Below, piece after piece: positions 16,575-24,779 of a DNA stretch of 64,000 nucleotides (positions are counted from its first letter, which is position 1; every line of letters begins with the position of its first letter). The notes under the pieces were generated by a model that saw only the letters and a program-made list of their open reading frames with translations, had not been told where the DNA came from and searched no databases. The stretch spans positions 65,185-129,184 of the forward strand of contig NZ_JBKFFP010000008.1 in assembly GCF_046506625.1 (NCBI RefSeq). The letters run 5' to 3'. The translations under genes and the position numbers were made by a program. Source of the stretch: Zhengella sedimenti. Its GTDB lineage: Bacteria; Pseudomonadota; Alphaproteobacteria; Rhizobiales; Rhizobiaceae.

Positions 16575-17360
16575 TCAGATCAGGCCCTGCCGGACTGCCT
16601 TCGCGACCGCCTGGATGCGGCTCACGCAATTGAGCTTGCGGCAAGCGGTCGTGAAATAGTGGTTGACCGTATGTTCCGACAGGCCGGTAATGAACGCCAT
16701 TTCAGCGCTCGTCTTGCCCTCGCCTGCCCAATAGAGGCACTCCTTCTCCCGGGCCGTCAGTCCGTCATCGCCTTCCCTCATGCCGCTGCGAATGAACTGC
16801 GAAGCCGACTCGAAGGTGGCGAGCGCCTCGACCACGAGTTCCGGACTGATGCGACGCACCGGTTCGGCGGACAGGAAGTGGAGGACCACGATCCCCAGTT
16901 CATCGGTGGGAATCGGAATGAGAATGCCGCCCGCTATGCCTCCGTCTGCGAAGGCGCGTTCGAGGATCTCGCCCTTCTTCTCCTCCCCGTCCGGACGGGA
17001 CGATGGCCCGGCCGAAGCAGGATCCAGAGCGACGAGGTTCCAAAGGACGGGCGCCGTGTGGCCACGCAGCGGACCCATGATGTCGCAGCCGCTGCGCTGA
17101 ACCGCACTGTCAAGGATCTCGATGAAATAGGAAGACATGCTGGTCATCAGCAGGCAATCGGCCAGCGTCCCCCCCTTCAGGTGCTTCGGCTTGCCCGTAT
17201 AGATCAGGAAATCCTCGAAACCGTGCCGCTTGCACAGCTTGAGAAGCTGGGAAAACGCATCATGCGGCGAAGCCATCAGCCAGGACAGGCCCTCGACTAT
17301 GAACCGCCGATGCGAAACCTCTTCAACAGGTTTGCCCTGCCTGACCAGTTCTCTCTTCAC
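16575..17360 (-). CDS. LuxR-type regulator, VisN/VisR-like
   Basis: The protein is 261 residues from a GTG at 17360 preceded by GAGGGTCGGG. It has an N-terminal sensor-like domain without the Trp/Tyr/Asp-Pro set of AHL receptors, and a C-terminal GerE domain (LTAREKECLYWAGEGKTSAEMAFITGLSEHTVNHYF, then RIQAVAKAVRQGLI). The location within the flagellar region and the HTVNHY-type helix fit VisN/VisR, the LuxR-type master regulators that activate rem in rhizobia. Those work as a pair and only one such gene is here. The partner could be elsewhere, or this could be an AHL-independent solo. A TTG at 17375 is another possible start. Confidence 0.7.
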   Translation of the reverse strand: MKRELVRQGKPVEEVSHRRFIVEGLSWLMASPHDAFSQLLKLCKRHGFEDFLIYTGKPKHLKGGTLADCLLMTSMSSYFIEILDSAVQRSGCDIMGPLRGHTAPVLWNLVALDPASAGPSSRPDGEEKKGEILERAFADGGIAGGILIPIPTDELGIVVLHFLSAEPVRRISPELVVEALATFESASQFIRSGMREGDDGLTAREKECLYWAGEGKTSAEMAFITGLSEHTVNHYFTTACRKLNCVSRIQAVAKAVRQGLI

Positions 17361-17446
17361 TTGCCCGACCCTCAACTACTTTCTTATCTACGGAAATTCA
17401 CGTCTTGGCACATTGCGAAAAGTCAACTTTGACGATTTGACGGCAT

Positions 17447-17983
17447 TCAATGCGTGACATTCCCGGTCTTGGCCCCCTTCGCGCTACTGACTTCCACTTC
17501 CACAACATCACCATCCTCGATAAGGTTCCTGCGCAACTCGTCGGGGGCGAACCGATCCGCGTGAACCACGATCACGTCCATCAGGTCACTGTCCGGCAGC
17601 CCAACAGTCAAGCGCTGTCTTACATTTTCGGTAATTGCAAACGGATTTACCGCCCGATCCATCATCCTTTGCGCGATAACCGGATCAAGAAGCAACTCCT
17701 GATATGCTTCCTGGATCCTTTCGGGCAAAATCGTCTCCAGTCCGGGCGGCGTTCCAGGCCCCAGTTTCAGGATCACGTTCAATGTCCGGTACTCGGCCAC
17801 CTTTCCATCGCGAATCACCGGGGCGACCAGGATGCCGGAATCCCAATAGGCCGGCTGCCCGCCGGTGACGGCGAGCGCGGGGGCGCCAGGCTGTTCCGGG
17901 GCTTTGAGCGTCAGCGTCGAGACGAATCCTCCGGCGAAGGCAGCGGCGATGGCGGCCAGGCCGAAAGCCAGACCCCTGATCAT
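17447..17983 (-). CDS. Membrane-anchored FliL-like protein (paralogue of 12524-12955)
   Basis: The protein is 178 residues with an N-terminal anchor at about 4-26 (FGLAAIAAAFAGGFVSTL). A periplasmic domain starts GILVAPVIRDGKVAEYRTLNVILKLG and is followed by a helical part (ILPERIQEAYQELLLDPVIAQRMMD) and VRQRLTVGLPDSDLMDVIVV. This is the layout of FliL (anchor plus stomatin-like domain), but the sequence is divergent. It is coupled to the FlgN-like gene by an ATGA overlap and is the last gene of the flhA operon, so a basal-body role is likely. It is longer than its paralogue at the C-terminus. Confidence 0.68.
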   Translation of the reverse strand: MIRGLAFGLAAIAAAFAGGFVSTLTLKAPEQPGAPALAVTGGQPAYWDSGILVAPVIRDGKVAEYRTLNVILKLGPGTPPGLETILPERIQEAYQELLLDPVIAQRMMDRAVNPFAITENVRQRLTVGLPDSDLMDVIVVHADRFAPDELRRNLIEDGDVVEVEVSSAKGAKTGNVTH

Positions 17984-18372
17984 GGCCGGGCAGCGAGCGA
18001 GGCGCTCGTATAGGTGCCGTCGTCCTCGCTGTCGCGGATTTCGCTGATGACGAGATCGGCCACCGAGCGCACCGCGAGGGCCTGGGCCTGAAGGCTTCGC
18101 GCATTGGCTTTCAGCTTCTCGTCAAGCTCCTGCAGCCGTTCCCTGAGGCCGGCGATCCCCCGCCAGCCCGGATTGCCGTTGACGGCACGCGACAGTTCGT
18201 AGAGCAGCCTGCTCTTGCGTGTGTTGCAGGCCTGCAATTCCGACAGGCGACGGTTGCGAAGCAATTCGCCTTCACTGTCAAGGCACACGCCAATGGCGTC
18301 CAGCACCTGGATTATCGAGCGGTGGTCCTCTTCTTCCCTGCCATGGAAGGGTCTTGTCGCTTGCACGGCCAT
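17980..18372 (-). CDS. FlgN-like export chaperone
   Basis: FlgN-type proteins are cytoplasmic chaperones that hold the hook-associated proteins FlgK and FlgL for export. From the ATG at 18372 it is 130 residues, mostly helical. It begins with a long helix (IIQVLDAIGVCLDSEGELLRNRRLSEL) and ends with a coiled coil (GLRERLQELDEKLKANARSLQAQ), which matches the FlgN fold. GGAG lies just upstream of 18372. An ATG at 18441 would add 23 residues that look unstructured. The assignment is by pattern and by context (after the flgJ-like gene), not by strong motif. Confidence 0.6.
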   Translation of the reverse strand: MAVQATRPFHGREEEDHRSIIQVLDAIGVCLDSEGELLRNRRLSELQACNTRKSRLLYELSRAVNGNPGWRGIAGLRERLQELDEKLKANARSLQAQALAVRSVADLVISEIRDSEDDGTYTSASLAARP

Positions 18373-18458
18373 CTCCGGATCACTCCACTGTTTCAGCCTG
18401 TTCCCCGTGACGGACGGCGCTGACGCCGCTCGCGGGGACATTCATGTTCATTGCCGGC

Positions 18459-18818
18459 TCAGGTCCGGGACCTGGCGAGTTGTGCGCCGATCCTCTCGGC
18501 GATGCCCAGGCCACCCTGGCTTGCGAACTCTTCGGCGATCTTCTCGCTCATCATGGACTTCCACATCTCTCCCGAAAGGCCCTTGCCATAGACGGACGAA
18601 GCATCGTCAGGCAGCATCGCCTCGATGAAATTCTGCAGGACGAGCGCTTCGAAGCGCTGCATTGCAGCCATGCCGGCGTCCGGTGCCTTCGCGGTGCCGG
18701 CGGCCTGCCCTGAAAGCGCCGCCTGCCAGGCCACGCCGTCCGCCTGCGGGCGTTGCGGCGTTTCGGGACGAAGGGTCAGCGGGCTGAGCCCCGCGACCGC
18801 CGACATCGGACCATCCAT
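18459..18818 (-). CDS. flgJ: Rod-binding protein (FlgJ N-terminal domain type)
   Basis: Rod-capping protein that assists rod assembly in the periplasm. The protein is 119 residues with only the N-terminal rod-binding domain of FlgJ (FEALVLQNFIEAMLPDDASSVYGKGLSGEMWKSMMSEKIAEEFA, about 56-99). The muramidase domain found in enterobacterial FlgJ is absent, as usual in alphaproteobacteria. I chose the ATG at 18818 because AGGAGA/AGGACAGG lie upstream. A start at 18875 would add 19 Arg/Gly residues. Confidence 0.8.
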   Translation of the reverse strand: MDGPMSAVAGLSPLTLRPETPQRPQADGVAWQAALSGQAAGTAKAPDAGMAAMQRFEALVLQNFIEAMLPDDASSVYGKGLSGEMWKSMMSEKIAEEFASQGGLGIAERIGAQLARSRT

Positions 18819-18893
18819 TGGCGCACCTGTCCTTCTCCTGATTGCCCCGACCGCTCCGGACCGGGGCATCCCCACGCCGGAAAAGCTACGCGA

Positions 18894-19295
18894 TCATACT
18901 TGCCGGAAGCTGGTCCCGGCCCGGTTGGCGCGCGCGGCCCAGTCGCTGCCACTCTCTTCCTGGGATGCGGCGCTCGCCTCGCCCTCGATGGCCGTCAGCC
19001 TTTCACCAAGCCGTTCCTTCTGGCGTTCCCGCCGCATGCGCTCCCGTTCCACCGCATCCCGCTCCCCCGTCAGACGCGCCTTCTCGGCCTTCAGTTCCGA
19101 TTGCTTGCGCACGACCAGATCCGGAAAGAGATCCATGGCCAGCGAAGGCTCCGCTGCAAAGACGTCGAGCGAGCGCAGGTCATCCTCGACGGCCCGGAGC
19201 TTTCCGGACAGATGGGTGCTGCGCGCCATGTTCAGGTTTTCCATCTGCCCGGCCAGATGCACGAGCCTTCGCATGTCCTTGCGCTTGTCCCGCAT
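18894..19295 (-). CDS. FliJ-like coiled-coil flagellar protein
   Basis: The protein is 133 residues, highly charged and nearly all coiled coil (SELKAEKARLTGERDAVERERMRRERQKERL). FliJ proteins link the export ATPase FliI to FlhA and carry empty chaperones. Length, composition and position directly after fliR and flhA support a FliJ role, but coiled coils align to many things. The gap to fliR is 27 nt, consistent with one operon. Confidence 0.6.
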   Translation of the reverse strand: MRDKRKDMRRLVHLAGQMENLNMARSTHLSGKLRAVEDDLRSLDVFAAEPSLAMDLFPDLVVRKQSELKAEKARLTGERDAVERERMRRERQKERLGERLTAIEGEASAASQEESGSDWAARANRAGTSFRQV

Positions 19296-19322
19296 TCAAC
19301 GACCTCCCCTGGCTGTTCGCGG

Positions 19323-20075
19323 CTAACGGAAGAACGCCATGTCCGGCACGGCCGCGGCGAACTGGCTGACCATGGAGGGAACGGCGAAGTAGGATATCAG
19401 CAGCCCGCCGAAAAGGACGAAGGGCAGCGAAATGAAATAGATCGGTATCTGCGGCGTGAGCTTGTTGAGCAGACCGACGATCAGGTTGATCAGGATGCCG
19501 TAGGCGAGGAAAGGGCCTCCGAGCCTGAGGACCATCAGGAAGGCGTCGTTGAGGCGCTCGCCGATGCGGGCGAGCAGACGGGAGGGCTCCAGCAGTCCGT
19601 CGGGCGGGATGATCGAATAGGAACGGATCAGGCCGATGATCACAGCGTGGTGGGCGTTGAGCAGGAAGAACAGGACCAGGGCCGCCATGGCCAGAAAGGC
19701 GCCGAAGGCGGCTTGCGGCTCGGCCTCGGTGACCGGCGTGCCCATCATCGTGCCGAAGCCCATCGACATGGCCGCGGCCGCGGCGATGAATTCGAGCGCC
19801 GCGAAGAGCAGGCGCACGAGCAGGCCGAGAAAGGCTCCGACAATGGTTTCGGTGACAATCAGGACATAGAACAGGGACGGATCGGACGGCGAGAGCGCCG
19901 GCAGGCTGGACCAGACCAGCGGGGCCAGCGCGACGCTGAGCGCGACGGCCGTCATCAGGCGGATGCGCATGGAAACGCGGACGGAAGAAAAACCCGGCAC
20001 CACCATGAGGCATCCGCCGATCCGGCAGAAGATGACGATCATCGGCAGCAGGAGGGTGGCGGTGAAGTCGTTCAT
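19323..20075 (-). CDS. fliR: Flagellar export gate protein FliR
   Basis: FliR is a core subunit of the FliPQR export gate in the inner membrane. The protein is 250 residues with six hydrophobic segments and the conserved patterns TETIVGAFLGLLVRLLFAALEFIAAAAAMSMGF and LGGPFLAYGILINLIVGLLNKLTPQIPIYF. It starts by ATGA overlap with the end of flhA. fliQ is about 3.6 kb away in the next operon. fliP is not in the window. Confidence 0.95.
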   Translation of the reverse strand: MNDFTATLLLPMIVIFCRIGGCLMVVPGFSSVRVSMRIRLMTAVALSVALAPLVWSSLPALSPSDPSLFYVLIVTETIVGAFLGLLVRLLFAALEFIAAAAAMSMGFGTMMGTPVTEAEPQAAFGAFLAMAALVLFFLLNAHHAVIIGLIRSYSIIPPDGLLEPSRLLARIGERLNDAFLMVLRLGGPFLAYGILINLIVGLLNKLTPQIPIYFISLPFVLFGGLLISYFAVPSMVSQFAAAVPDMAFFR

Positions 20076-22150
20076 CCCACCGAGCCGATGACATTGACTT
20101 CGACGCCGCGGGCGATCTCGACATGCGACAGCACGGGGAGCGACGGGAAAAGCCGTTCGAGGATCATGCGCACATAGGTGCGCGCTTCAGGGGAGGTCAG
20201 CACGGCGAACTGCTTGGACTGGTCGAGCAGCTTGTTGATCGCCGCCGCAGCCTCGCGGCCAAAGGTTTCGAGCTGGCGCGGGTCCATGTCGAATTCGCGG
20301 ATGTCGCCATTGGCATCGCGTTTCAGGCTTTCCTGGAATACGAGATCCCAGCGGCCGCCGAGGCGAAGCACGTTGAGCACGCCGTTTTCGGCAAGGTCGC
20401 CGCAGATCTGCTGCGCCATTCGCATGCGGACATGCTCGACGAGCTTCTCGGTGCGGCGCACATGCGGAGCGACCTCGGCGATGGCCTCGATGATGAGCGG
20501 CAGGTTGCGGATCGAGACCCGGTCGGCCAGCAGCATCTTCAGCACGGCCTGCAGGCCCGGATAGGAAATGTGCGTGGAGCACAACTCGTCGGTCAGCTTG
20601 CGGTATTCCGGATCGAGCTGTTCGATGAGGCGCTTGGTGTCGCGGTAGGAAAGCAGTTGCGGCAGGTTGTTGCGGATGACCTCGCTCAGATGCGTGAGCA
20701 GGACCGAAAGGTTGTCCACCGTGGCGATGCCCATGCGCTTGAGGTCGGCGGCGAAATTCTGCGGCACCGACAGTGCCGGCATGCCGAAGGCCGGCTCCTT
20801 CACCGGTTCGCCCGGTATGTCGGGCAGCGGCTTGTTGCCCGTGAGGGCCAGGACCTCGCCGAGACGCAATTCGTGCAGCGAGAAGGCGGTGCCGTGGATC
20901 CGGATCTGGTAGGCCTTCTGCGGCAACGCGAGGTCCTCGGAAATCTTCACCTCGGGAATCACGAAGCCGTATTGCGTGGCGAACTTCTTGCGCATGCGGG
21001 CCATGCGGAAGGCCAGTTCCTCCTGCGAGCCGAGGAAGGCGGTCGCAATCTGCTTGCCGAAGGCGACCTCGATCTCGGCGGTCTTCAGCGAGGCCTTCAT
21101 GGAGTTTTCCTCCACGGCGGCCTTGGCGCGGTCCTCCTTCTCGCGCGCGCGCTCCTCCGACAGGTTCTGGCGGAACCGCTGGCGGTTGACCGTGAAGCCG
21201 ACGGCGGCAAAACCGGCGGCAAGGGCAAGGAAGGGCACAAGCGGCAAGCCCGGCATGACCGCGAGCAGCAACATGAGGGCAGCCGCGACATAAAGCGCGC
21301 GCGGATAGTGGCCAAGCTGGGCGAAGACCGCGACGTCGGCCGAACCGCGCGTCCCGCCCTTGGAGACCAGCAGGCCGGCGGCAAGCGAGACGATGAGCGC
21401 CGGGATCTGGGAGACCAGCCCATCGCCGACGGACAGCTTGATGAACACGTCGCCGGCTTCCGACAGCGACATGCCATGGCGTGCATAGCCGATGATGATC
21501 CCGCCGAAGATATTGATGGCGGTGATGATGAGACCGGCGATGGCATCGCCGCGCACAAACTTCGAGGCACCGTCCATGGAGCCGAAGAAGGCACTTTCCT
21601 CCTCCAGTTCCTTGCGCCGCGCCTGCGCTTCCTTCTCGTTGATGATGCCTGCCGACAGGTCCGCATCGATCGACATCTGCTTGCCCGGGATCGCATCGAG
21701 GGTGAAACGGGCACCGACCTCGGCGATGCGCGTGGAACCTTTCGTGATGACGACGAAATTGACGATGACCAGGATGAGGAACACCACCACGCCGATGACG
21801 AAATCGCCGCTCATGACGAACTGGGAAAAGCCCGAGATGACGTAGCCCGCGGCGTTCACCCCTTCGTGACCCTCCGACAGGATGAGGCGCGTGGTGGAGA
21901 TGTTGAGCGCCAGGCGCAGCATGGTGGCGATCAGCAGGACGGTCGGGAAGGCGGAAAAATCCAGCGGCCGGGCGATCCAGAGCGAGACCATGAGGATGAG
22001 GACCGAAAGCGCGAGAGATACCGCCAGACCGAGGTCGATCAGGAATGTCGGCACCGGCAGGAACAGGATGGACAGGATGAACACGATACCGCCGGCCAGC
22101 GCGATATCGGTGGGACGTCCGGGCAATGTGGAAACGGCTGGTGCTGCCAC
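20072..22150 (-). CDS. flhA: Flagellar export gate protein FlhA
   Basis: FlhA forms a nonameric ring that receives substrates and uses the proton gradient for export. The protein is 692 residues. It has eight hydrophobic segments in the first ~320 residues, with the FHIPEP-family core ATMLRLALNISTTRLIL and the loop FVRGDAIAGLIITAINI. The cytoplasmic substrate-docking domain follows, with LLADRVSIRNLPLIIEAIAEVAPHVRRTEKLVEHVRMRMA. The start is GTG, with AGAGAGG upstream. It heads a six-gene leftward operon through to the FliL-like gene at 17447. Confidence 0.96.
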   Translation of the reverse strand: MAAPAVSTLPGRPTDIALAGGIVFILSILFLPVPTFLIDLGLAVSLALSVLILMVSLWIARPLDFSAFPTVLLIATMLRLALNISTTRLILSEGHEGVNAAGYVISGFSQFVMSGDFVIGVVVFLILVIVNFVVITKGSTRIAEVGARFTLDAIPGKQMSIDADLSAGIINEKEAQARRKELEEESAFFGSMDGASKFVRGDAIAGLIITAINIFGGIIIGYARHGMSLSEAGDVFIKLSVGDGLVSQIPALIVSLAAGLLVSKGGTRGSADVAVFAQLGHYPRALYVAAALMLLLAVMPGLPLVPFLALAAGFAAVGFTVNRQRFRQNLSEERAREKEDRAKAAVEENSMKASLKTAEIEVAFGKQIATAFLGSQEELAFRMARMRKKFATQYGFVIPEVKISEDLALPQKAYQIRIHGTAFSLHELRLGEVLALTGNKPLPDIPGEPVKEPAFGMPALSVPQNFAADLKRMGIATVDNLSVLLTHLSEVIRNNLPQLLSYRDTKRLIEQLDPEYRKLTDELCSTHISYPGLQAVLKMLLADRVSIRNLPLIIEAIAEVAPHVRRTEKLVEHVRMRMAQQICGDLAENGVLNVLRLGGRWDLVFQESLKRDANGDIREFDMDPRQLETFGREAAAAINKLLDQSKQFAVLTSPEARTYVRMILERLFPSLPVLSHVEIARGVEVNVIGSVG

Positions 22151-22704
22151 GTGGACCTCTCTTTCGGCATTCGTTCGGCCGCCAGCCTAGCGGCGCTAGC
22201 TTGTGCGAAGTTCACGGACCTGATCATGGCATTCCAGGCGCTTCAATTAACGCTAATTTAAGGGGTGACGCGCTACCGCTTCTGGCAAGCGAACAGTCCG
22301 GTTCCGGACCTTGCATGACGCAACTTCGCGGCCCGGTATGCGCCGGATGTCCTGAACCGCCTTCACCACGAATCCGCGCCAGCCTCTTGCCGGGATGGCT
22401 CAATTCGTTCGCGGTTCATCCTTGACAGCATTGACTAGCGGGTTGATCACATCAGCCTTCATGGCGGACAGCCGGGCCATATCCCTGCCACTTTATGTCC
22501 CGGCTGCCGCCTCCTTTTTTCGCCCCCCCCTGCGAGAATCCGTGGGGTATGCGGTAGCGCTTCATCAATCCCCGGGATGTTCAATCGGTTCGCGCGCTTG
22601 CCTTCGGGCAACAGCATGAAATCCGCCAGCGCCGCCGTTGAAGCGGCATGTTTCCATCCATCCACCATGCGCCAGGACGTTTCTTGCGCCCCGGCCGGGC
22701 CCGA
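22151..22704. other. Intergenic region upstream of flhA
   Basis: About 550 bp between divergent genes. I see no supported gene. It contains a run of C residues (about 22524-22531) and AT-richer patches at 22240-22262, where the flhA promoter could lie. I find no clear -35/-10 pair or copy of the flagellin GGCATGATGCC element. Confidence 0.6.
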
Positions 22705-23148
22705 ATGAAATCCATGCCCCGCCTGTCCGTCATCCTCCTGCTGGCCCTTTGCACCCTTGCGGCGACGATGCGGTCACCGTCCGCAGGTTCGGCAAGGACC
22801 AACTTTTCCGGCCAGGTTCCGCCACGCGAACACCGGTATTTCCATGCCCTCCGCGACTTGGCGGTCCATTCCGGGCCCGAAGCCGGATACAGGCTGCGCA
22901 TTGTCAACCGCAGCGGCCGGGCAGAGCGGCTCACCCTGGAACTGGCAGCACCCGACAGTCACCACGGCTTCCGGCTCATCGGCTTCGATCCGGTCCTTGC
23001 TCCCGGCCGCAGGACGGATTTCCTGTTGATCGTGGCTGCCGGCAAGGCACAAGGCGAACGGCGGTTGAACGTGTGCCTGACGCGCGCGGCCGGCAACCGG
23101 GCGGCGCGGCGCGAATGCATCGTGCTTCGCACCCGACCGGTGCGATGA
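22705..23148 (+). CDS. Secreted small protein of unknown function
   Basis: The protein is 147 residues. A cleavable signal peptide spans about 1-28 (SVILLLALCTLAATMRSPSAGSA). A ~115-residue domain follows with an Ig-like strand pattern (GYRLRIVNRSGRAERLTLEL, then VLAPGRRTDFLLIVAAG). This resembles extracellular beta-sandwich domains such as those of FixG-type C-termini, but I cannot name a family. The start at 22705 sits right before the signal segment. It lies between flhA and fliQ, which are usually close neighbours, so it may be a lineage-specific motility accessory or an unrelated insertion. Confidence 0.6.
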   Translation: MKSMPRLSVILLLALCTLAATMRSPSAGSARTNFSGQVPPREHRYFHALRDLAVHSGPEAGYRLRIVNRSGRAERLTLELAAPDSHHGFRLIGFDPVLAPGRRTDFLLIVAAGKAQGERRLNVCLTRAAGNRAARRECIVLRTRPVR

Positions 23149-23159
23149 GAGACGGCCCG

Positions 23160-23429
23160 TCAGCGGAGCCGGCAGAGCGAGGCGAGCTTGTTCCGGATAT
23201 CGAAGAGATGCCCGTCGCGGGCACCTGTCTCGCGCAGGATGACGTCGAGAAGAAAGGCGAAGAGCCGTCCCGCCTCGCCGTCGTCCAGCGGTTGGTAAAC
23301 CAGGACATCGCGCCAGATCCGCTGCACATTGCGATCGAATTCGACGATCGCACGGGAATCGTCATCCTCGATGGCCTGGACAAGCAATGCCTCGTGCCTT
23401 TCGAGTTGCGCAAGGAGGAAGTCCAGCAT
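23160..23429 (-). CDS. Small helical protein of unknown function (paralogue of 16091-16381)
   Basis: The protein is 89 residues from the ATG at 23429. A further ATG at 23492 would add 21 residues with no counterpart in the paralogue. The core AIEDDDSRAIVEFDRNVQRIWRDVL and following RLFAFLLDVI align with the protein at 16091, so the two are related. It is acidic and helical, with no membrane segment. It sits in the flagellar region between the secreted protein gene and fliQ, read in the direction of fliQ. Function unknown. Confidence 0.6.
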   Translation of the reverse strand: MLDFLLAQLERHEALLVQAIEDDDSRAIVEFDRNVQRIWRDVLVYQPLDDGEAGRLFAFLLDVILRETGARDGHLFDIRNKLASLCRLR

Positions 23430-23656
23430 GGGTTCCGACCGGAGGATTGCGTGGCGCTTGCGACATGCCACCTGGCAGGCGCCTTCATGCACCCGACCCT
23501 GCAGCTATAGGGTAACGAGCGGCAAACTGCAGCCGGTTTCCTTACCGGTGGTTAACCTTAAAAATCGAATAAAAAGCGTGCTTCGGGAGATTTCACGCTA
23601 CGGAACACCGGGTCCGGGACCCGCCGCCGCCAGGAACGGCTCCCGCCGCCCGGTGT

Positions 23657-23923
23657 TCAAAAGCCGGTCTGGATGCGTCCGTAGAGGATGTTGGTGAGGA
23701 CGAGGAGCTTGCTGCCGACGAAGCCGGCGGCAAGCGTGCTGGAAAGGAAGACGATCATGATCTTCGGCACGAAGGTCAGCGTGACTTCCTGGACCTGCGT
23801 CAGTGCCTGGAACAGGGCAATGGCGATACCGGCCACCATGGCGGGCACGACCGCCGGCGCGGAAACGATCATCACCGTCCACATGGAAAACTGCACCAGG
23901 TCCAGCGCGTCGGTGGCGTTCAT
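23657..23923 (-). CDS. fliQ: Flagellar export gate protein FliQ
   Basis: FliQ is a small export-gate subunit (FliPQR) with two transmembrane helices forming a hairpin. The protein is 88 residues. The helices are at about 13-38 and 52-73, and the family block ALTQVQEVTLTFVPKIMIVF connects them. Its ATG overlaps the flgD stop (ATGA). It ends the flgE-to-fliQ operon. Confidence 0.94.
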   Translation of the reverse strand: MNATDALDLVQFSMWTVMIVSAPAVVPAMVAGIAIALFQALTQVQEVTLTFVPKIMIVFLSSTLAAGFVGSKLLVLTNILYGRIQTGF

Positions 23924-24324
23924 TCGCCAATGACCGTGCCGGCCGTCACCGGCAGTTCCTTGCCGTTGTCGAGAATGGCGACCAGTCCGGTGTTGCCGAT
24001 CCGCACCTCTTCCACCGTGCCGGAAACCGTGCCGTCGGCACTGGTCATGGTGCGCCCGACAATGCTGTCGACCTGTGAGACGACGGAGGCCGCGAGCAGG
24101 ATCTCGAGCTTGTTGTTGATCTGGATGTTCTGCTCGACGTTGGAGAAACTCGCCAACTGCGAAACATACTGGCTGGCGTCCATCGGCTCCGTCGGATCCT
24201 GGTTCTTCATCTGGGTGACCAGGATCTGCAGGAAGGTGTCGTAGTTGAGCATGTTGGTGGCTTCGGCCCGGGCCGCGGGCGTAGCCTGGGCGCTGCTGCC
24301 ACCGATTGCGGATACTTCGGTCAT
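23920..24324 (-). CDS. flgD: Flagellar hook capping protein FlgD
   Basis: FlgD is a scaffold that caps the growing hook. The protein is 134 residues, the short form lacking the extended FlgD Ig domain. The hallmark YDTFLQILVTQMKNQDPTEPMDASQYVSQLASFSNVEQ lies at about 28-66. The C-terminal part (TVEEVRIGNTGLVAILDNG) is brief. Both ends overlap neighbours (flbT upstream, fliQ downstream). Confidence 0.94.
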   Translation of the reverse strand: MTEVSAIGGSSAQATPAARAEATNMLNYDTFLQILVTQMKNQDPTEPMDASQYVSQLASFSNVEQNIQINNKLEILLAASVVSQVDSIVGRTMTSADGTVSGTVEEVRIGNTGLVAILDNGKELPVTAGTVIGE

Positions 24325-24779
24325 CGCATCACCATCCTGTCGGCGCCCATGAAGCCCGGCTCGGCCAGCGGCATCTCGGTGGACGGCGCGCTGGCGAGGA
24401 TCTGCGCTTCAAGCGGAAAGAGCGCGCGGGTGGACCGCATGGCCTCGAAATACATCTTCTGATGCACCATCCGGTCGATATCCTTGAGCTCGGACAGGAT
24501 GTGGTCGTTCTCGAATGCGGCCAGGAGGCCCGGCATCTGGTTCTTGTAGACCAGCATGGCCGGCTCGGTCTCGTTTGGCGCCATCAGCATGACCTGGACG
24601 ATGAAGTAGAGCTGCTTGAGCGGCGTCGTCGCGTCGGACGCCTGGAGAATGTGATTTTCCAGCAGGAAGTTCACATCGTTCAGGATTTCAATGGCTGTCT
24701 TGCGGTCAACGCGCAGAACGGCCCCGTTGATGTAGATCTTCTCGTTTGCCTTGAGTGAAATCTTGAATGTGCTTTTCAT
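24321..24779 (-). CDS. flbT: Flagellin mRNA regulator FlbT
   Basis: FlbT binds flagellin mRNA leaders in Caulobacter and represses translation until hook completion. In Brucella-type relatives it can act positively. The protein is 152 residues. The N-terminus is basic and strand-rich (IYINGAVLRVDRKTAIEILNDVNFLLENHIL), as in the family. Its likely targets here are the two flagellin leaders at 12256-12345 and 13040-13133. It overlaps flaF and flgD by ATGA. Confidence 0.92.
   Translation of the reverse strand: MKSTFKISLKANEKIYINGAVLRVDRKTAIEILNDVNFLLENHILQASDATTPLKQLYFIVQVMLMAPNETEPAMLVYKNQMPGLLAAFENDHILSELKDIDRMVHQKMYFEAMRSTRALFPLEAQILASAPSTEMPLAEPGFMGADRMVMR

Noticed and set aside
20123..22261. 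712-codon open frame opposite flhA
   Set aside because: His/Arg/Gly-rich, no motifs. It mirrors flhA, a typical shadow in GC-rich DNA.
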